Part shown: in pieces, positions 8,327 through 17,647 of the stretch
How positions within the stretch are numbered: position 1 is the stretch's first letter
How the letters are laid out: the number at the start of each line of letters is the position of its first letter
DNA from: an uncultured Caulobacteraceae bacterium
GTDB lineage: Bacteria; Pseudomonadota; Alphaproteobacteria; Caulobacterales; Caulobacteraceae
Length of the DNA stretch: 35,104 bases
Direction: 5' to 3'
NCBI GenBank assembly: GCA_903923135.1
Contig: CAIXWN010000045.1
Location: 1 to 35,104, forward strand
Notes under the pieces: generated by a model
The model's input: the letters and a program-made list of their open reading frames with translations, nothing else
What the model was told of the DNA's origin: nothing
The model's database searches: none
Position numbers and translations under genes: made by a program

Positions 8327-9890
8327 GCCCCGTCACACGGATTCCCTTGCCCAACTTGGAATGCGAGATGCCGTAAACGAAATAGAGGACAATTCCGCCG
8401 GCGAGATAGAGCAGGAAGAAGTTTCGGGTGGCGGCTCCGGCCATAAGGCTCATCAGCAGGACCGCGCACATGATCGCCCCGAAGATCGGCACGGCGGGAA
8501 AAAGTGGGGTCCGGAACGGCCTGACGAGTTCAGGGTTTGAGACCCGCAGATAGATCACCGTAATGCAGACCAGGGCGAAGGCGGCCAAGGAACCGACGTT
8601 CGACAGGTCCGAGAGGGCGTCGAGCGAGAGAAAACCGGCCGCCCCACAAGCGGCGATGCCGACGATGATGGTGTTGATCCACGGAGTCTTGAAGGTCTTG
8701 TGCACTGACGCCAGCGACGCGGGCAACAGTCCGTCACGGGACATGGTGTAGAAGATGCGCGTCTGACCGTAGAGTAGCACCAGCATCACGCTGGAGAGCC
8801 CGGCGATAGCCCCGATCTTCACCAGGATCGCGAACCACGGCAAGCCGATCTGGTTCACCGCCGTTGCGATCGGCGCGGGATTGTCCAGCGAGGCGTAGGG
8901 GACGATGCCAACCAGAACCGCCGAGGTGGCGATGTAGAGGCCCGTGCAGATCACCAGCGCCCCGATGATGCCCAACGGCATATCCTTGGCGGGGTTTTTG
9001 GCCTCGGCGCCGGCGGTGGATACCGCCTCGAAACCCAGATAGGCGAAGAAGATCACCGCAGCGCCATGAATGACGCCGCCAATGCCATAGCGAGAATGGC
9101 TGTCTCCGGTGACCACCGCCCAGAGCGCGCGGGTGATCTGGTGAAACATGTCCATAGGTGTGCCGGGCGGCGGCGCGGGCACTTCAGCAGGCACAAGCGG
9201 CGACCAGTGCGCAGGGTTCACATATTGCGAACCGATACCGATGAAGGCGATGACCACGGTCAGCTTAATCGCCACCACGACGTTGTTAACGGTGGCGGAC
9301 TCCGAAACCCCGACCACCAAAAGGCAGGTGACCGCGGCGATCACGGCGATGGCGGGCAGATTGACGATGCCTGTGGCGATGATCACGCCGGCGTGATCTT
9401 TGACCGCCACACCCGGCGCGGCGGTCAAGGCCGGGGGAATGACGATGTGCATGTCCTGCAGAAGACTGGCGAAATACCCCGACCAGCCGACAGCCACGGT
9501 GGAGGCGGCCAGACCGTATTCAAGCAGAAGCAACAGCCCCATGATCCAGGCCGCGCCCTCGCCCATCGAGGCGTAGGTGTAGGAGTACGCGGAGCCCGAG
9601 ACCGGAAGAGCGGCGGCGAGTTCGGCATAGCAGAGCGCGACGAAGGCGCAGAGCGTGCCGGTGATCACGAAGGAGATCATGATCGCGGGACCGGCGAACT
9701 GTGCCGCCGCCCGTCCGGTGAGTACGAAAATACCCGTGCCGATGATGCAGCCGATGCCCAGCAGGACCAGGTTGAGGGCGCCAAGGCTGCGTTTCAGTTC
9801 GCCGTGTTCAAGTTCGGACTGGATCTGTCCAACCGACTTACGCAGAAACATGCGCCCGAGACCCAAACCTGCACGTGTGGCGCCTGCCAT
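8289..9890 (-). CDS. APC-superfamily amino-acid permease
   Basis: The protein has 533 residues with about a dozen strongly hydrophobic segments. The N-terminal part carries the APC signature GIGCIIGTGIFVLTG in the first membrane span, and a later stretch FFAYLGFEAVSTAGAEAKNP is the conserved loop of the cationic-amino-acid-transporter branch (YhdG/CAT type). It is therefore an inner-membrane amino-acid importer or exchanger; the substrate is not determinable. The start is ATG 9890 with AAAGGA 7 bases upstream. hrpB follows with a 38-base overlap and is probably co-transcribed. Confidence 0.92.
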   Translation of the reverse strand: MAGATRAGLGLGRMFLRKSVGQIQSELEHGELKRSLGALNLVLLGIGCIIGTGIFVLTGRAAAQFAGPAIMISFVITGTLCAFVALCYAELAAALPVSGSAYSYTYASMGEGAAWIMGLLLLLEYGLAASTVAVGWSGYFASLLQDMHIVIPPALTAAPGVAVKDHAGVIIATGIVNLPAIAVIAAVTCLLVVGVSESATVNNVVVAIKLTVVIAFIGIGSQYVNPAHWSPLVPAEVPAPPPGTPMDMFHQITRALWAVVTGDSHSRYGIGGVIHGAAVIFFAYLGFEAVSTAGAEAKNPAKDMPLGIIGALVICTGLYIATSAVLVGIVPYASLDNPAPIATAVNQIGLPWFAILVKIGAIAGLSSVMLVLLYGQTRIFYTMSRDGLLPASLASVHKTFKTPWINTIIVGIAACGAAGFLSLDALSDLSNVGSLAAFALVCITVIYLRVSNPELVRPFRTPLFPAVPIFGAIMCAVLLMSLMAGAATRNFFLLYLAGGIVLYFVYGISHSKLGKGIRVTGHEASPMELPHGE

Positions 9891-10006
9891 TCGGCTATCC
9901 TTTACCCCGCGGCCCGGCCCTTTCGCCGAGTCCGCTGACGCTAGCCGCTCAGTGGGCTTCCCGCAATGATCCGCCCCGCGACGGGATGAAATGGCGTCTG
10001 CCGTGT

Positions 10007-10034
10007 TTGCCAGACTGGCGATCGCTTCTATTCT
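10007..10034 (+). promoter_or_regulatory. Candidate promoter for hemB
   Basis: TTGCCA at 10007-10012 and TATTCT at 10029-10034 are separated by 16 bases and lie about 57 bases ahead of the hemB start, within the 201-base divergent gap between the permease and hemB. The match to a vegetative promoter is reasonable, but it is a visual call only. Confidence 0.35.
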
Positions 10035-10091
10035 GGGCAGATCGGGTCCAGCGCGATGGACCTCTTCGTCAGAGTCGACTCAAGGACACCC

Positions 10092-11108
10092 ATGCGCTCA
10101 GCTTCCCTCGCCGCCTATCCCGCCCTGCGCCTGCGCCGGCTCCGTCAGGCCGACTGGACGCGTCGTCTGGTCCGGGAGAATGAACTTACCCCCGGCGATT
10201 TCATCTGGTCCATGGTGATCCACGAGGGCGAGGGACGGGTTCCCGTTGCGGCGATGCCGGGCGTGGACCGCCTGTCAGTGAAGGAGGCCGCCAACGCCGC
10301 CCGCGAGGCCCGCCGCCTGGGGATTCCGGCCATCGCCATCTTTCCGCAGATCGACGGGTCGAGGAAGGACGCGGTCGGCGGCATGGCGGCCGATCCGGAC
10401 GGCGTCATAGCCCGTGCGGTCAAGGCGATGAAGGACGCCGCGCCCGAGGTGGGGATCATGTGCGACGTGGCGCTCGATCCGTTTACCGACCATGGCCACG
10501 ACGGCGTCGTGGAGAAGGGCCGAATCCTCAACGAAGCGACCATTGAACGACTTGTCGAACAGGGTCTGATGCAGGCCCGGGCTGGCTGCGACATCCTGGC
10601 TCCATCCGACATGATGGACGGTCGCGTCGGCGCCCTTCGTTCGGCGCTGGAGGCGGACGGCCTGGCCGACACAATGATCATGTCCTACGCCGCCAAATAT
10701 GCCTCGGCATTCTATGGCCCTTACCGCGAGGCGATCGGTTCGGCCAAACTCGGCTCGGGGGGCGCCGACCATCCTGTCGACAAGGCCACCTACCAGATGG
10801 ACCCGGCCAATACGGACGAGGCTCTTCGCGAGGTGGCGCTCGACCTGGCCGAAGGGGCAGACATGGTGATGGTGAAGCCCGGCCTGCCCTACCTGGACAT
10901 CATCCGCAGGGTCGCCGAAACGTTTTCCGCTCCGACCTTCGCGTTCCAGGTCTCGGGCGAGTACGCCATGATCGCCGCGGCCGGCGCCAATGGCTGGATC
11001 GACCACGACCGCGCGATGATGGAAAGCCTGATGGCCTTCAAACGGGCGGGTTGCGCGGGCGTGATCACCTACTTCGCTCCGGCCGCGGCCCGCAAGCTTG
11101 GCGCCTGA
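10092..11108 (+). CDS. hemB: Delta-aminolevulinic acid dehydratase (porphobilinogen synthase)
   Basis: HemB condenses two 5-aminolevulinate molecules to porphobilinogen, the first common step of tetrapyrrole synthesis, in the cytoplasm. The protein has 338 residues. The two active-site lysines are visible: K202 in MIMSYAAKYASAFYGPYR and K262 in MVMVKPGLPYLD. The metal-binding stretch at about 125-138 reads DVALDPFTDHGHDG, in which the cysteines of zinc-dependent HemB are replaced by Ala/Asp; this is the magnesium-type pattern known from Pseudomonas. I choose ATG 10092, because AAGGA lies 5 bases upstream; the frame extends to 10056 without a better start. The gene is monocistronic, divergent from the permease. 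Confidence 0.96.
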   Translation: MRSASLAAYPALRLRRLRQADWTRRLVRENELTPGDFIWSMVIHEGEGRVPVAAMPGVDRLSVKEAANAAREARRLGIPAIAIFPQIDGSRKDAVGGMAADPDGVIARAVKAMKDAAPEVGIMCDVALDPFTDHGHDGVVEKGRILNEATIERLVEQGLMQARAGCDILAPSDMMDGRVGALRSALEADGLADTMIMSYAAKYASAFYGPYREAIGSAKLGSGGADHPVDKATYQMDPANTDEALREVALDLAEGADMVMVKPGLPYLDIIRRVAETFSAPTFAFQVSGEYAMIAAAGANGWIDHDRAMMESLMAFKRAGCAGVITYFAPAAARKLGA

Positions 11109-11140
11109 AGACAGGCGCTCCGGGCGGGAGCGATTCGTTC

Positions 11141-11995
11141 CTAGCGCTTGAGGCGAGCGGCGAGACTTGAGGTGTCCCAGCGACGGCCACCCATGGACTG
11201 CACCTCGGCGTAGAACTGATCGACCAGGGCGGTGACCTCGACACGGGCGCCGTTGGCGCGCGCCTCGTCCAGCACGAGGCCAAGGTCCTTGCGCATCCAG
11301 TCAACGGCGAAGCCGAACTCGAACTCGCCACGCGCCATGGTCGCCCAGCGGTTGTCCATCTGCCACGACTGCGCCGCCCCCTGGGACACGGCCTCCAGCA
11401 CCAGCGTCGGGTCTAGACCCGCCTTTTCCGTGAACGCCACCGCCTCGGCGAGACCCTGGACGACGCCTGCAATGCAGATCTGGTTGACCATCTTGGTCAA
11501 CTGACCGGCTCCGGGGCCGCCCATGTGCTTGATCGCCTTGGCGTAGGCCGCCAAGACCGGGGCCGCACGGTCATAGTCCCCGGTTTCCCCGCCGACCATG
11601 ATGGAAAGCTTGCCGTTACGGGCCCCGGCCTCCCCGCCGGAGACCGGCGCGTCGAGAAAGGCGCGACCACCCTCAGCTGCGACCGCGGCCACTTCGCGGG
11701 CGACTTTCGCCGAGGTCGTGGTGTGGTCGACGATAACGGCGCCGGCCGGCAGGCGACCGAGCGCCTCGCCGACCACGGACCGAACATCATCATCGCCTCC
11801 GACACAGAGCACAAGAAAGTCGCGCCCTTCCGCGGCCTCCGCCGCCGTGCCGACCGCGCGTCCGGGATGCACCTCAGCCCAGGCGTCAGCCTTCGCCCTG
11901 GAGCGGTTGTAGACCAGCATCTCATGCCCCGCGGCGGCCAGATGGCCAGCCATGGGCCCGCCCATGACGCCCAGCCCAACGAAACCCACCTTCAT
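11141..11995 (-). CDS. NAD(P)-dependent beta-hydroxyacid dehydrogenase (3-hydroxyisobutyrate dehydrogenase family)
   Basis: The protein has 284 residues. It starts with the Rossmann motif GLGVMGGPMA (7-16), which in this family follows a short first strand. The substrate-binding signature DAPVSGGEAGARNGKL lies at 115-130 and the catalytic lysine is K168 in GAGQLTKMVNQ. These are the three hallmarks of the 3-hydroxyisobutyrate / tartronate-semialdehyde / glyoxylate reductase family. Which acid it uses cannot be decided: no valine-degradation or glyoxylate genes stand next to it. The ribosome site AAGGAG is 7 bases before ATG 11995. The gene converges on hemB with 32 bases between the stops. 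Confidence 0.9.
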   Translation of the reverse strand: MKVGFVGLGVMGGPMAGHLAAAGHEMLVYNRSRAKADAWAEVHPGRAVGTAAEAAEGRDFLVLCVGGDDDVRSVVGEALGRLPAGAVIVDHTTTSAKVAREVAAVAAEGGRAFLDAPVSGGEAGARNGKLSIMVGGETGDYDRAAPVLAAYAKAIKHMGGPGAGQLTKMVNQICIAGVVQGLAEAVAFTEKAGLDPTLVLEAVSQGAAQSWQMDNRWATMARGEFEFGFAVDWMRKDLGLVLDEARANGARVEVTALVDQFYAEVQSMGGRRWDTSSLAARLKR

Positions 11996-12122
11996 CCGCC
12001 TGCTCCTTCACGCGACAAACCGCTATTTTCCACCGAAGCCCATCTTGCGCTTGGGCTCGCCATGTCCGCTAATCGCTAGGTACACAACAGCGACCGACAC
12101 CGCCCTGACAACGACGGCTTGA

Positions 12123-12908
12123 GTGACACAGCATATCCCGACCCGCCAGCTACGCTTCTTTCTGACGGCGCCCTCGCCCTGCCCGTACCTGCCTGGCCGC
12201 GAGGAACGCAAAGTGTTCGCTCATCTGCCCATGCTCGAGGGCCCGGCGGTTCACGACTCGCTGACGCAGGGCGGATTCCGCCGATCACAGAACATCGCCT
12301 ACCGGCCCGCCTGTGAAGGCTGTTCAGCCTGCGTCTCGGCGCGCCTGCCGGTCGCCGACTACCAGTTCGGTCGCTCCGGGCGACGCGTGATGTCCCGAAA
12401 CCAGGCCCTCGGGCGCCACGTGGTCGAGGCGGAAGCGACGCGTGAACAGTTCGACCTTCTCAGGCGTTATCTGCTTTCGCGTCACGCTGGCGGCGGCATG
12501 GCCGACATGGCCTGGCCCGACTACGTCGCCATGGTCGAGGACACATCGGTCCGCACCCATCTGGTGGAATACCGCACGCCGTCCGACGGCGGTGGCCCTG
12601 GCCAGCTTGCGGCCTGCGCCCTGGTTGATCAACTCTCCGACGGCCTATCGCTCGTCTACAGCTTCTTCGACCCGGACATATCCCCCCGGAGCCCGGGGAC
12701 GTTCATCATCCTGGACCATGTCGTGCAGTCTCTGGCTCTGGGCCTGCCCTATCTCTACCTGGGTTACTGGGTGCGGGGCAGCGAGAAGATGGACTACAAG
12801 GCGCGGTTTGCGCCCCTCGAAATCCTCGACCAGACCGGCTGGCGGCTGATCTCGCCCCGGGACAGGGCCGAAGCGATCCGCGGTGCGGCGGCGACGTCGG
12901 CCGAATGA
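12123..12908 (+). CDS. bpt: Aspartate/glutamate leucyltransferase (N-end rule aminoacyl-tRNA-protein transferase)
   Basis: Bpt transfers leucine from Leu-tRNA to proteins with N-terminal Asp or Glu, marking them for ClpS/ClpAP degradation. The 261-residue protein shows the arginyltransferase-family N-terminal domain (FFLTAPSPCPYLPGREERK, then YRPACEGCSACVSARLPV with its cysteine cluster) and the C-terminal acyltransferase-like domain containing YLYLGYWVRGSEKMDYKARF. The start is GTG 12123; no strong ribosome site is visible and there is no ATG near it. The stop overlaps the mazG start (ATGA at 12905-12908), so the two are translationally coupled. Confidence 0.93.
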   Translation: MTQHIPTRQLRFFLTAPSPCPYLPGREERKVFAHLPMLEGPAVHDSLTQGGFRRSQNIAYRPACEGCSACVSARLPVADYQFGRSGRRVMSRNQALGRHVVEAEATREQFDLLRRYLLSRHAGGGMADMAWPDYVAMVEDTSVRTHLVEYRTPSDGGGPGQLAACALVDQLSDGLSLVYSFFDPDISPRSPGTFIILDHVVQSLALGLPYLYLGYWVRGSEKMDYKARFAPLEILDQTGWRLISPRDRAEAIRGAAATSAE

Positions 12909-13738
12909 CCGACAGCGTGACTGGGGGGCCCTCAGGCGTCGTCGCCCTTCTCGATGTCATGACGCGTCTGCGCGATCCGGACGGCGGCTGCGCCTGGGAT
13001 CTGGAACAGTCCTTCGCCACCATCGCACCCTACACGGTCGAGGAGGCCTATGAGGTCGCCGACGCGATCCAGCGTGGCTCTTTGAGCGACCTCGCCGAAG
13101 AACTCGGCGATCTGCTCTTTCAGGTCGTTTTTCACGCCCAGATGGCCCGCGAGGTCGGCGCCTTCGATTTTGATGACGTCGTCCGCGGCGTCACGGCCAA
13201 GATGATACGGCGCCACCCCCACGTGTTCGCCGACGCCAACGCCCGCACCTCGGCCGAGCAGACCCGCGCCTGGGAAGACATCAAGGCTGTCGAGCGGGCC
13301 GCCAAACCGGCGCGCGCCGGAAGCCTTCTCGACGATGTCGCGGTCGCCCTGCCCGCGCTGACGCGCGCAACCAAGCTTTCCGCCCGGGCGGCCAGGGTCG
13401 GATTTGCCTGGCCGGACATCGGCCAGGTGCTGTCCAAGCTTCATGAGGAGGTGGCCGAACTGGAGGCGGAAATTATCGCCGGCGACACCGCCAGGGCGCG
13501 TCAGGAACTGGGCGATGTGCTGTTCGTGTGCGCCAACCTCGCCAGGGAACTGGAAATCGACCCGGAAGCGGCCCTTCGCGAAACCAACGCCAAGTTCGTC
13601 CGGCGTTTCACCTTCATCGAAACCGCCCTCGCCGCCCGCGGATCCTCTCCGGAGCAGTCAGACCTCGCCGAGATGGATCGGCTGTGGGAAGACGCCAAAC
13701 GCGCGGAACGGCAGGATCAATCGGCGACAAACCGGTAG
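12905..13738 (+). CDS. mazG: Nucleoside triphosphate pyrophosphohydrolase MazG
   Basis: MazG hydrolyses (d)NTPs, including damaged ones, to monophosphates and pyrophosphate. The protein has 277 residues with two MazG domains in tandem. The first contains RLRDPDGGCAWDLEQSF and the EEAYEV...EELGDLLFQVVFHA helices that carry the metal-binding acidic residues. The second contains HEEVAELEAEI and RQELGDVLFVCANLA. The start ATG 12905 overlaps the bpt stop. The 3' end overlaps the end of the convergent kdpE by 22 bases. In many alphaproteobacteria mazG is next to hflX; here almost 6 kb of other genes lie between. Confidence 0.95.
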   Translation: MTDSVTGGPSGVVALLDVMTRLRDPDGGCAWDLEQSFATIAPYTVEEAYEVADAIQRGSLSDLAEELGDLLFQVVFHAQMAREVGAFDFDDVVRGVTAKMIRRHPHVFADANARTSAEQTRAWEDIKAVERAAKPARAGSLLDDVAVALPALTRATKLSARAARVGFAWPDIGQVLSKLHEEVAELEAEIIAGDTARARQELGDVLFVCANLARELEIDPEAALRETNAKFVRRFTFIETALAARGSSPEQSDLAEMDRLWEDAKRAERQDQSATNR

Positions 13739-14409
13739 CCGACACCGCTGTCGGTGACCAGGAAGCGCGGCGCCGCCGGATCAGTCTCAAGTTTTTGCCG
13801 CAGGTGGCCGACGAACACTCTCAGGTACTGCACGTCATCGACGTTGGCCGGGCCCCAGACCGCGGTGAGCAACTGCCTGTGTGTCACCACGCGGCCGCCG
13901 GCTTCCACCAGGCGGGCCAGCAGTTCGTATTCCCTCGGTGAAAGCCGCACCGGCTCCCCTGCCCGAAGCACCAGACGTTTGACCAGATCGATCTCTACGT
14001 CGCCGGCATGGACGACCGCACGGGCGCCCTGGTGAGACAGCCGCTGTCTCAGGGCCGCTCGCAGGCGGGCGAGGAGTTCGCCCACGTGGAAGGGCTTTTC
14101 CACATAATCGACCGCCCCAAGATCGAGCGCCTCGATCTTCTCCATTTCCCTGTCCCTCGCCGACAGGATCAGGACCGGTCCGTCATAGAAAGCCCTGGCC
14201 CGCTGCAGAGCCGCCTTGCCGTCCATGTCCGGCAGTCCGAGATCGAGAATCACGGCGTCGGGCGGCCGGTTGGCGATGTCGGCCAGACCCGCCGCGGCCG
14301 TGTCGGCTCGCACCGGTTCATAGCCGGCCGCTTCCAGGGCCGGGGCGAGAAAGCGGTGGATCTGGGGGTCGTCATCCACCACAAGGATAAGCGGGCGCAG
14401 AGCGGTCAC
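13717..14409 (-). CDS. kdpE: KdpE response regulator (OmpR/PhoB family)
   Basis: The protein has 230 residues. It has a receiver domain with the acidic pocket VVDDDPQ near residues 11-15, the phosphoacceptor D56 in DAVILDLGLPDMDG, and the switch lysine in the VEKPFHVGELLARLR stretch. A winged-helix DNA-binding domain follows, with LSPREYELLARLVEAGG and the recognition region ending in DSGVGYRFVAD. It is assigned as KdpE because its start is fused by a GTGA overlap (14406-14409) to the end of kdpD. In its usual role it activates the kdpFABC potassium-transport operon, but kdpA and kdpB are not in this window. Confidence 0.92.
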   Translation of the reverse strand: MTALRPLILVVDDDPQIHRFLAPALEAAGYEPVRADTAAAGLADIANRPPDAVILDLGLPDMDGKAALQRARAFYDGPVLILSARDREMEKIEALDLGAVDYVEKPFHVGELLARLRAALRQRLSHQGARAVVHAGDVEIDLVKRLVLRAGEPVRLSPREYELLARLVEAGGRVVTHRQLLTAVWGPANVDDVQYLRVFVGHLRQKLETDPAAPRFLVTDSGVGYRFVAD

Positions 14410-17120
14410 GGATCGCTCGGCTTCGCCGCCGCCGCCGCGCCGCCCGGCGGCTTGGGCAGGCTGATCAGGACCCGTGTGCCCCGGCCGTCGAGCAAGGGAC
14501 TGGCGGCGGCGATCCGTCCGCCCATCGCCTCGACGAACCCCTTGGCGATGGACAGCCCCAGCCCGGCGCCCTTGTTGCGGTCGTTGGACATCCGGTCAGA
14601 CGGCTCCTCGAGTCGACGAAATTTCTCGAAGATTCGTTCGATGTCGGCCCGGGGTATGCCCGGGCCCTCGTCTTCGATGGAGATGAGCACGCTGGAGCGA
14701 TCCTCATAGGCGGCGACATCAATCGTCGAGGCGTCAGGACTATAGGCGATCGCGTTCTCGAGCACATTGACGACCGCCTGCTCCAGAAGACCTGGATCGA
14801 TCTGAACGACCGAAAGGTCAGCGGGAAAGTCTCGCGTCAGGCGCCGTTGCCCCAGACGGCGCTCCACCCGCTGGATCGCCACACCGAGTACGTCCCTGGC
14901 GTCCGTCCACTCGGTGCGCGTCCTCAGCGCCCCGCCCTCGAGGCGGGTCATGTCCAGTAGATCGCCGACATAGCGGCTGAGGCGTTCGGCCTCCTCCCGG
15001 ATGCTGATCAGCAGGTCACTGGACACCTCCGGTTTGAGGGTCGCGCCATAGTCGATCAGGGTCGTCGCCGACCCCAACACCGTGGAGAGCGGCGTTCGCA
15101 GGTCGTGGCTGATGGAATTGAGCAACGCCGCGCGGAGTTTGTCGGACCGCCTCAGGGATTCGTGCTCCACCGTCGCGGCGGCCAACTGCGCCCGTTCAAG
15201 GGCTACGGCTCCCTGGTCGAGCATCGCGGCGACAAGTCGCTCCTCGCCGAGCGCCGCAAAGGCGTTGGCCTCCACGCCGGCCACGCCTGCCCTCCCGCGC
15301 ACGCCCACCAGCGGGCGGAATATCCAGCCAAGTTGGGGTAGGGTTCCGGTCCCGGCGCCGGCGGCCTCGCTGCGCTCCCACGCCCAGTGAGCCGCCGCCA
15401 TTTCCGCCGTCGTGAGAATAACCGGGCCGGGCGCGCTCGCCACCTGAACGAGATCCTGGTCGATCGGCAGCAGAACCGCAGCCCGACCGCCGGCTGCCGC
15501 CGACGCCTGTTCGGCGAGAACCCGCGCGGTCTCCTCCTGGTTGGCGGCTCCCGACAGCCTTCGGCTGGCGGCCAGCAAGGCGGTCACCGCCGCCGCGCGG
15601 CGGGAGGCCAGGCGGGCCTGGTCACGCACCCGCCCCGTCAGCCAGCCCGATGCTGCGGCCACAGCGAAAAAGATCGTGAAGGTGAACACATCGGCGGCAT
15701 GTCCGATCTGCAGGGAGAAGCGTGGCTCGAGAAAGAAGTAGTTGTAGGACAGCATGGCCAGAACCGACGCGACCAAAGCCGGGCGGAAGCCGTAGGCCAG
15801 ACCGCTGATCAGCACGCTGGCCAGGAAGATCATCGCCAGATCGCCGCCGGTGGAATACCGATCCAGGACGAAGGCGACGCCCGTGGCGATTGCGACGAGC
15901 AGCAGCCCGCCAACATAGCCGGCCCAACGCCGCCATCCACGCTCGGCGACCGGGTGGGCCTGAGGCTCGCGGGGCGTGTCCGGCGCTCCCCCACTGACGA
16001 AGTGCAGGGCGGCGCCGTCCGACCGTCGCAGAAGCGCCTGAGCCAGCGACCGGCCGGCGACGGTGCGCCAGAGCCTTTCGCGCGAGCGGCCGATGATGAT
16101 CTGGGTGACATTGTTGCGTCCGGCGTAGTCGAGCACAGCGCCTGGAAGATCGTCGCCGGTGAGGACAACCGTGGATCCGCCGAGTTGCTCCGCCAGCTTC
16201 AGCGCCTCGTTGAGCCACCGCGTCGCCTGATTGTCGCCGGGCGGCTGGTTTGGACGCTCCACGTGGGCGACGACCCAGGGACCGCCCATCTGATCGGCCA
16301 GCCGACGCCCCGCCCGAACCAGGGAACTGGCCATGGCGTCGCCCGCGACGAGCACCAGGATGCGTTCACCGGCGGCCCACGGCCCCTCGATCCCCTGCCG
16401 CCGCATGGCCCCGACAAGCTGGTCGTCGACCGTCTGGGCAGCCCGTCGGAGGGCCATTTCGCGGAGGGCCGTGAGATTCTCGGGCTTGAAGAAGTGGTTG
16501 CTGGCCAGGCGGGCGGTCTCGGCCATGTAGACCTTGCCCGCATGCAGGCGCTCCAGCAGCTCCTTCGGCGTGATGTCGACCATCTCGATCTCATCGGCCG
16601 CCGAGAGCGCCGAGTCGGGCACCGTCTCCCGCACCCGGACGCCCGTAATCTTCCAAACCACGTCGACAAGGCTCTCAAGATGCTGGACGTTCAGCGTTGT
16701 GTCGACGTCGATGCCGGCCGCCAGGAGCTCTTCCACATCCTGCCAGCGCTTGGGGTGCCGCGAGCCCGGAGCATTGGTGTGGGCATATTCATCGACCAGC
16801 AACAGTGAAGGACGACGCCGCAGAGCGCCGTCCAGATCGAACTCCATGAGCTGACGGCCACGGTACTCTATGGGAGAGCGCGGAAGCACCTGCAGGCCGT
16901 CTATCAGGGCCTCCGTCTCGCGCCGACCGTGGGTCTCGACGACGCCAATGGCGACATCAAGCCCCTCCAGCTTTCGTCGCCGTCCTGCGGCCAGCATCTC
17001 ATAGGTCTTGCCCACACCCGGCGCCATGCCGAGGTATACCTTGAGGCGACCCCGGCCATGCTTCCTGGCCTCGATGAGAAGAGCGTCAGGATCGGGGCGG
17101 GGCGGGTCGACAGCAGTCAC
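14406..17120 (-). CDS. kdpD: KdpD osmosensitive potassium sensor histidine kinase
   Basis: The protein has 904 residues, full KdpD length. In order it has the KdpD N-terminal domain with a Walker-A-like GMAPGVGKTYEML (31-43), a universal-stress-protein-like domain containing QIIIGRSRERLWRTVAGRSL, four clustered membrane spans (DUF4118), a GAF-like region, a phosphoacceptor H672 in SISHDLRTPLSTVLGS, and an ATPase domain with NVLENAIAYSP, DEGPGIP and GAGLGLSIAKGF. It senses K+ limitation and phosphorylates KdpE. The start is GTG 17120 in a GTGA overlap with kdpC. All domains look intact even though the transporter genes it should regulate are missing or cut. Confidence 0.95.
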   Translation of the reverse strand: MTAVDPPRPDPDALLIEARKHGRGRLKVYLGMAPGVGKTYEMLAAGRRRKLEGLDVAIGVVETHGRRETEALIDGLQVLPRSPIEYRGRQLMEFDLDGALRRRPSLLLVDEYAHTNAPGSRHPKRWQDVEELLAAGIDVDTTLNVQHLESLVDVVWKITGVRVRETVPDSALSAADEIEMVDITPKELLERLHAGKVYMAETARLASNHFFKPENLTALREMALRRAAQTVDDQLVGAMRRQGIEGPWAAGERILVLVAGDAMASSLVRAGRRLADQMGGPWVVAHVERPNQPPGDNQATRWLNEALKLAEQLGGSTVVLTGDDLPGAVLDYAGRNNVTQIIIGRSRERLWRTVAGRSLAQALLRRSDGAALHFVSGGAPDTPREPQAHPVAERGWRRWAGYVGGLLLVAIATGVAFVLDRYSTGGDLAMIFLASVLISGLAYGFRPALVASVLAMLSYNYFFLEPRFSLQIGHAADVFTFTIFFAVAAASGWLTGRVRDQARLASRRAAAVTALLAASRRLSGAANQEETARVLAEQASAAAGGRAAVLLPIDQDLVQVASAPGPVILTTAEMAAAHWAWERSEAAGAGTGTLPQLGWIFRPLVGVRGRAGVAGVEANAFAALGEERLVAAMLDQGAVALERAQLAAATVEHESLRRSDKLRAALLNSISHDLRTPLSTVLGSATTLIDYGATLKPEVSSDLLISIREEAERLSRYVGDLLDMTRLEGGALRTRTEWTDARDVLGVAIQRVERRLGQRRLTRDFPADLSVVQIDPGLLEQAVVNVLENAIAYSPDASTIDVAAYEDRSSVLISIEDEGPGIPRADIERIFEKFRRLEEPSDRMSNDRNKGAGLGLSIAKGFVEAMGGRIAAASPLLDGRGTRVLISLPKPPGGAAAAAKPSDP

Positions 17121-17647
17121 GGCGTCCTAGGGTGGACCATCGGATACCGCGCGTCGAGGGCGCGGCTCACCGCCAGCACATTGACCGTCGGTTGGCCGAT
17201 GAAGCCCAGCACCGGCTGCACCGTGGGGGTGTCGATCAACGCCTGGATCGCCAGGGCAAAGACGCCCTGACGCGCCGCGATCCGGGCAAGGTGCAGCCGG
17301 GCGTTCTGTGGCGTCACATCGGGATCAAGCCCCCTGGCGGAGGTCGTCAAGGCATCGGCCGGGATCGGTAGCGGACCATATTCCCTGGCGATCGTGACGG
17401 CGTCGCCCTTCATGCGGTCGATGAGCTTCTGGTCGAGCAGCCCCAGATTGTTTCCACCCGAATTCAGCGGATCATAGCCGGCGCCTGCCGCGGAGGGTCT
17501 TGGGCGCAGGTCTTCGCCCGTCGCAAAGCCCTGGGCGATCAGGGACAGGCCGATGATTTGACCCCGACTGTCGCTGACCAGGCTTCCTCCGGCCTGGTGA
17601 AGGAAAACCGCCCCCGCCAGGCCGGCGCCGGTGTAGACCAGATCCAT
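17117..17647 (-). pseudogene. kdpC: KdpC, potassium-transporting ATPase subunit C, 5'-truncated
   Basis: KdpC is the small single-span subunit of the KdpFABC K+ pump. From FLHQAGGSLVSD onward the frame is typical: YDPLNSGGNNLG (family: SGGSNLG), the DVTPQNARLHLARIAARQG segment and FIGQPTVNVLAVSRALDARYP. The normal beginning (about 20-25 residues forming the membrane anchor, including the RPAL...LTG stretch) is missing: ATG 17647 gives only some 16 non-polar residues before the HQA motif, and no hydrophobic anchor is present in any frame just upstream. GGAG stands 8 bases before this ATG, and the open frame reaches a TTG at 17698. kdpA and kdpB, which should precede kdpC, are absent. Without its anchor and partners it is almost surely non-functional. 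Confidence 0.8.

Noticed and set aside
9066-9938. Open frame of 290 codons on the plus strand opposite the permease
   Set aside because: The product is extremely His/Gly/Arg/Asp-rich, the antisense image of hydrophobic codons, not a real protein.
15387-16808. Open frame of 473 codons on the plus strand opposite kdpD
   Set aside because: It lies fully antisense to a well-recognised kdpD; its protein is rich in Arg/Gly/His/Gln without domains, the usual look of a GC-rich shadow frame.
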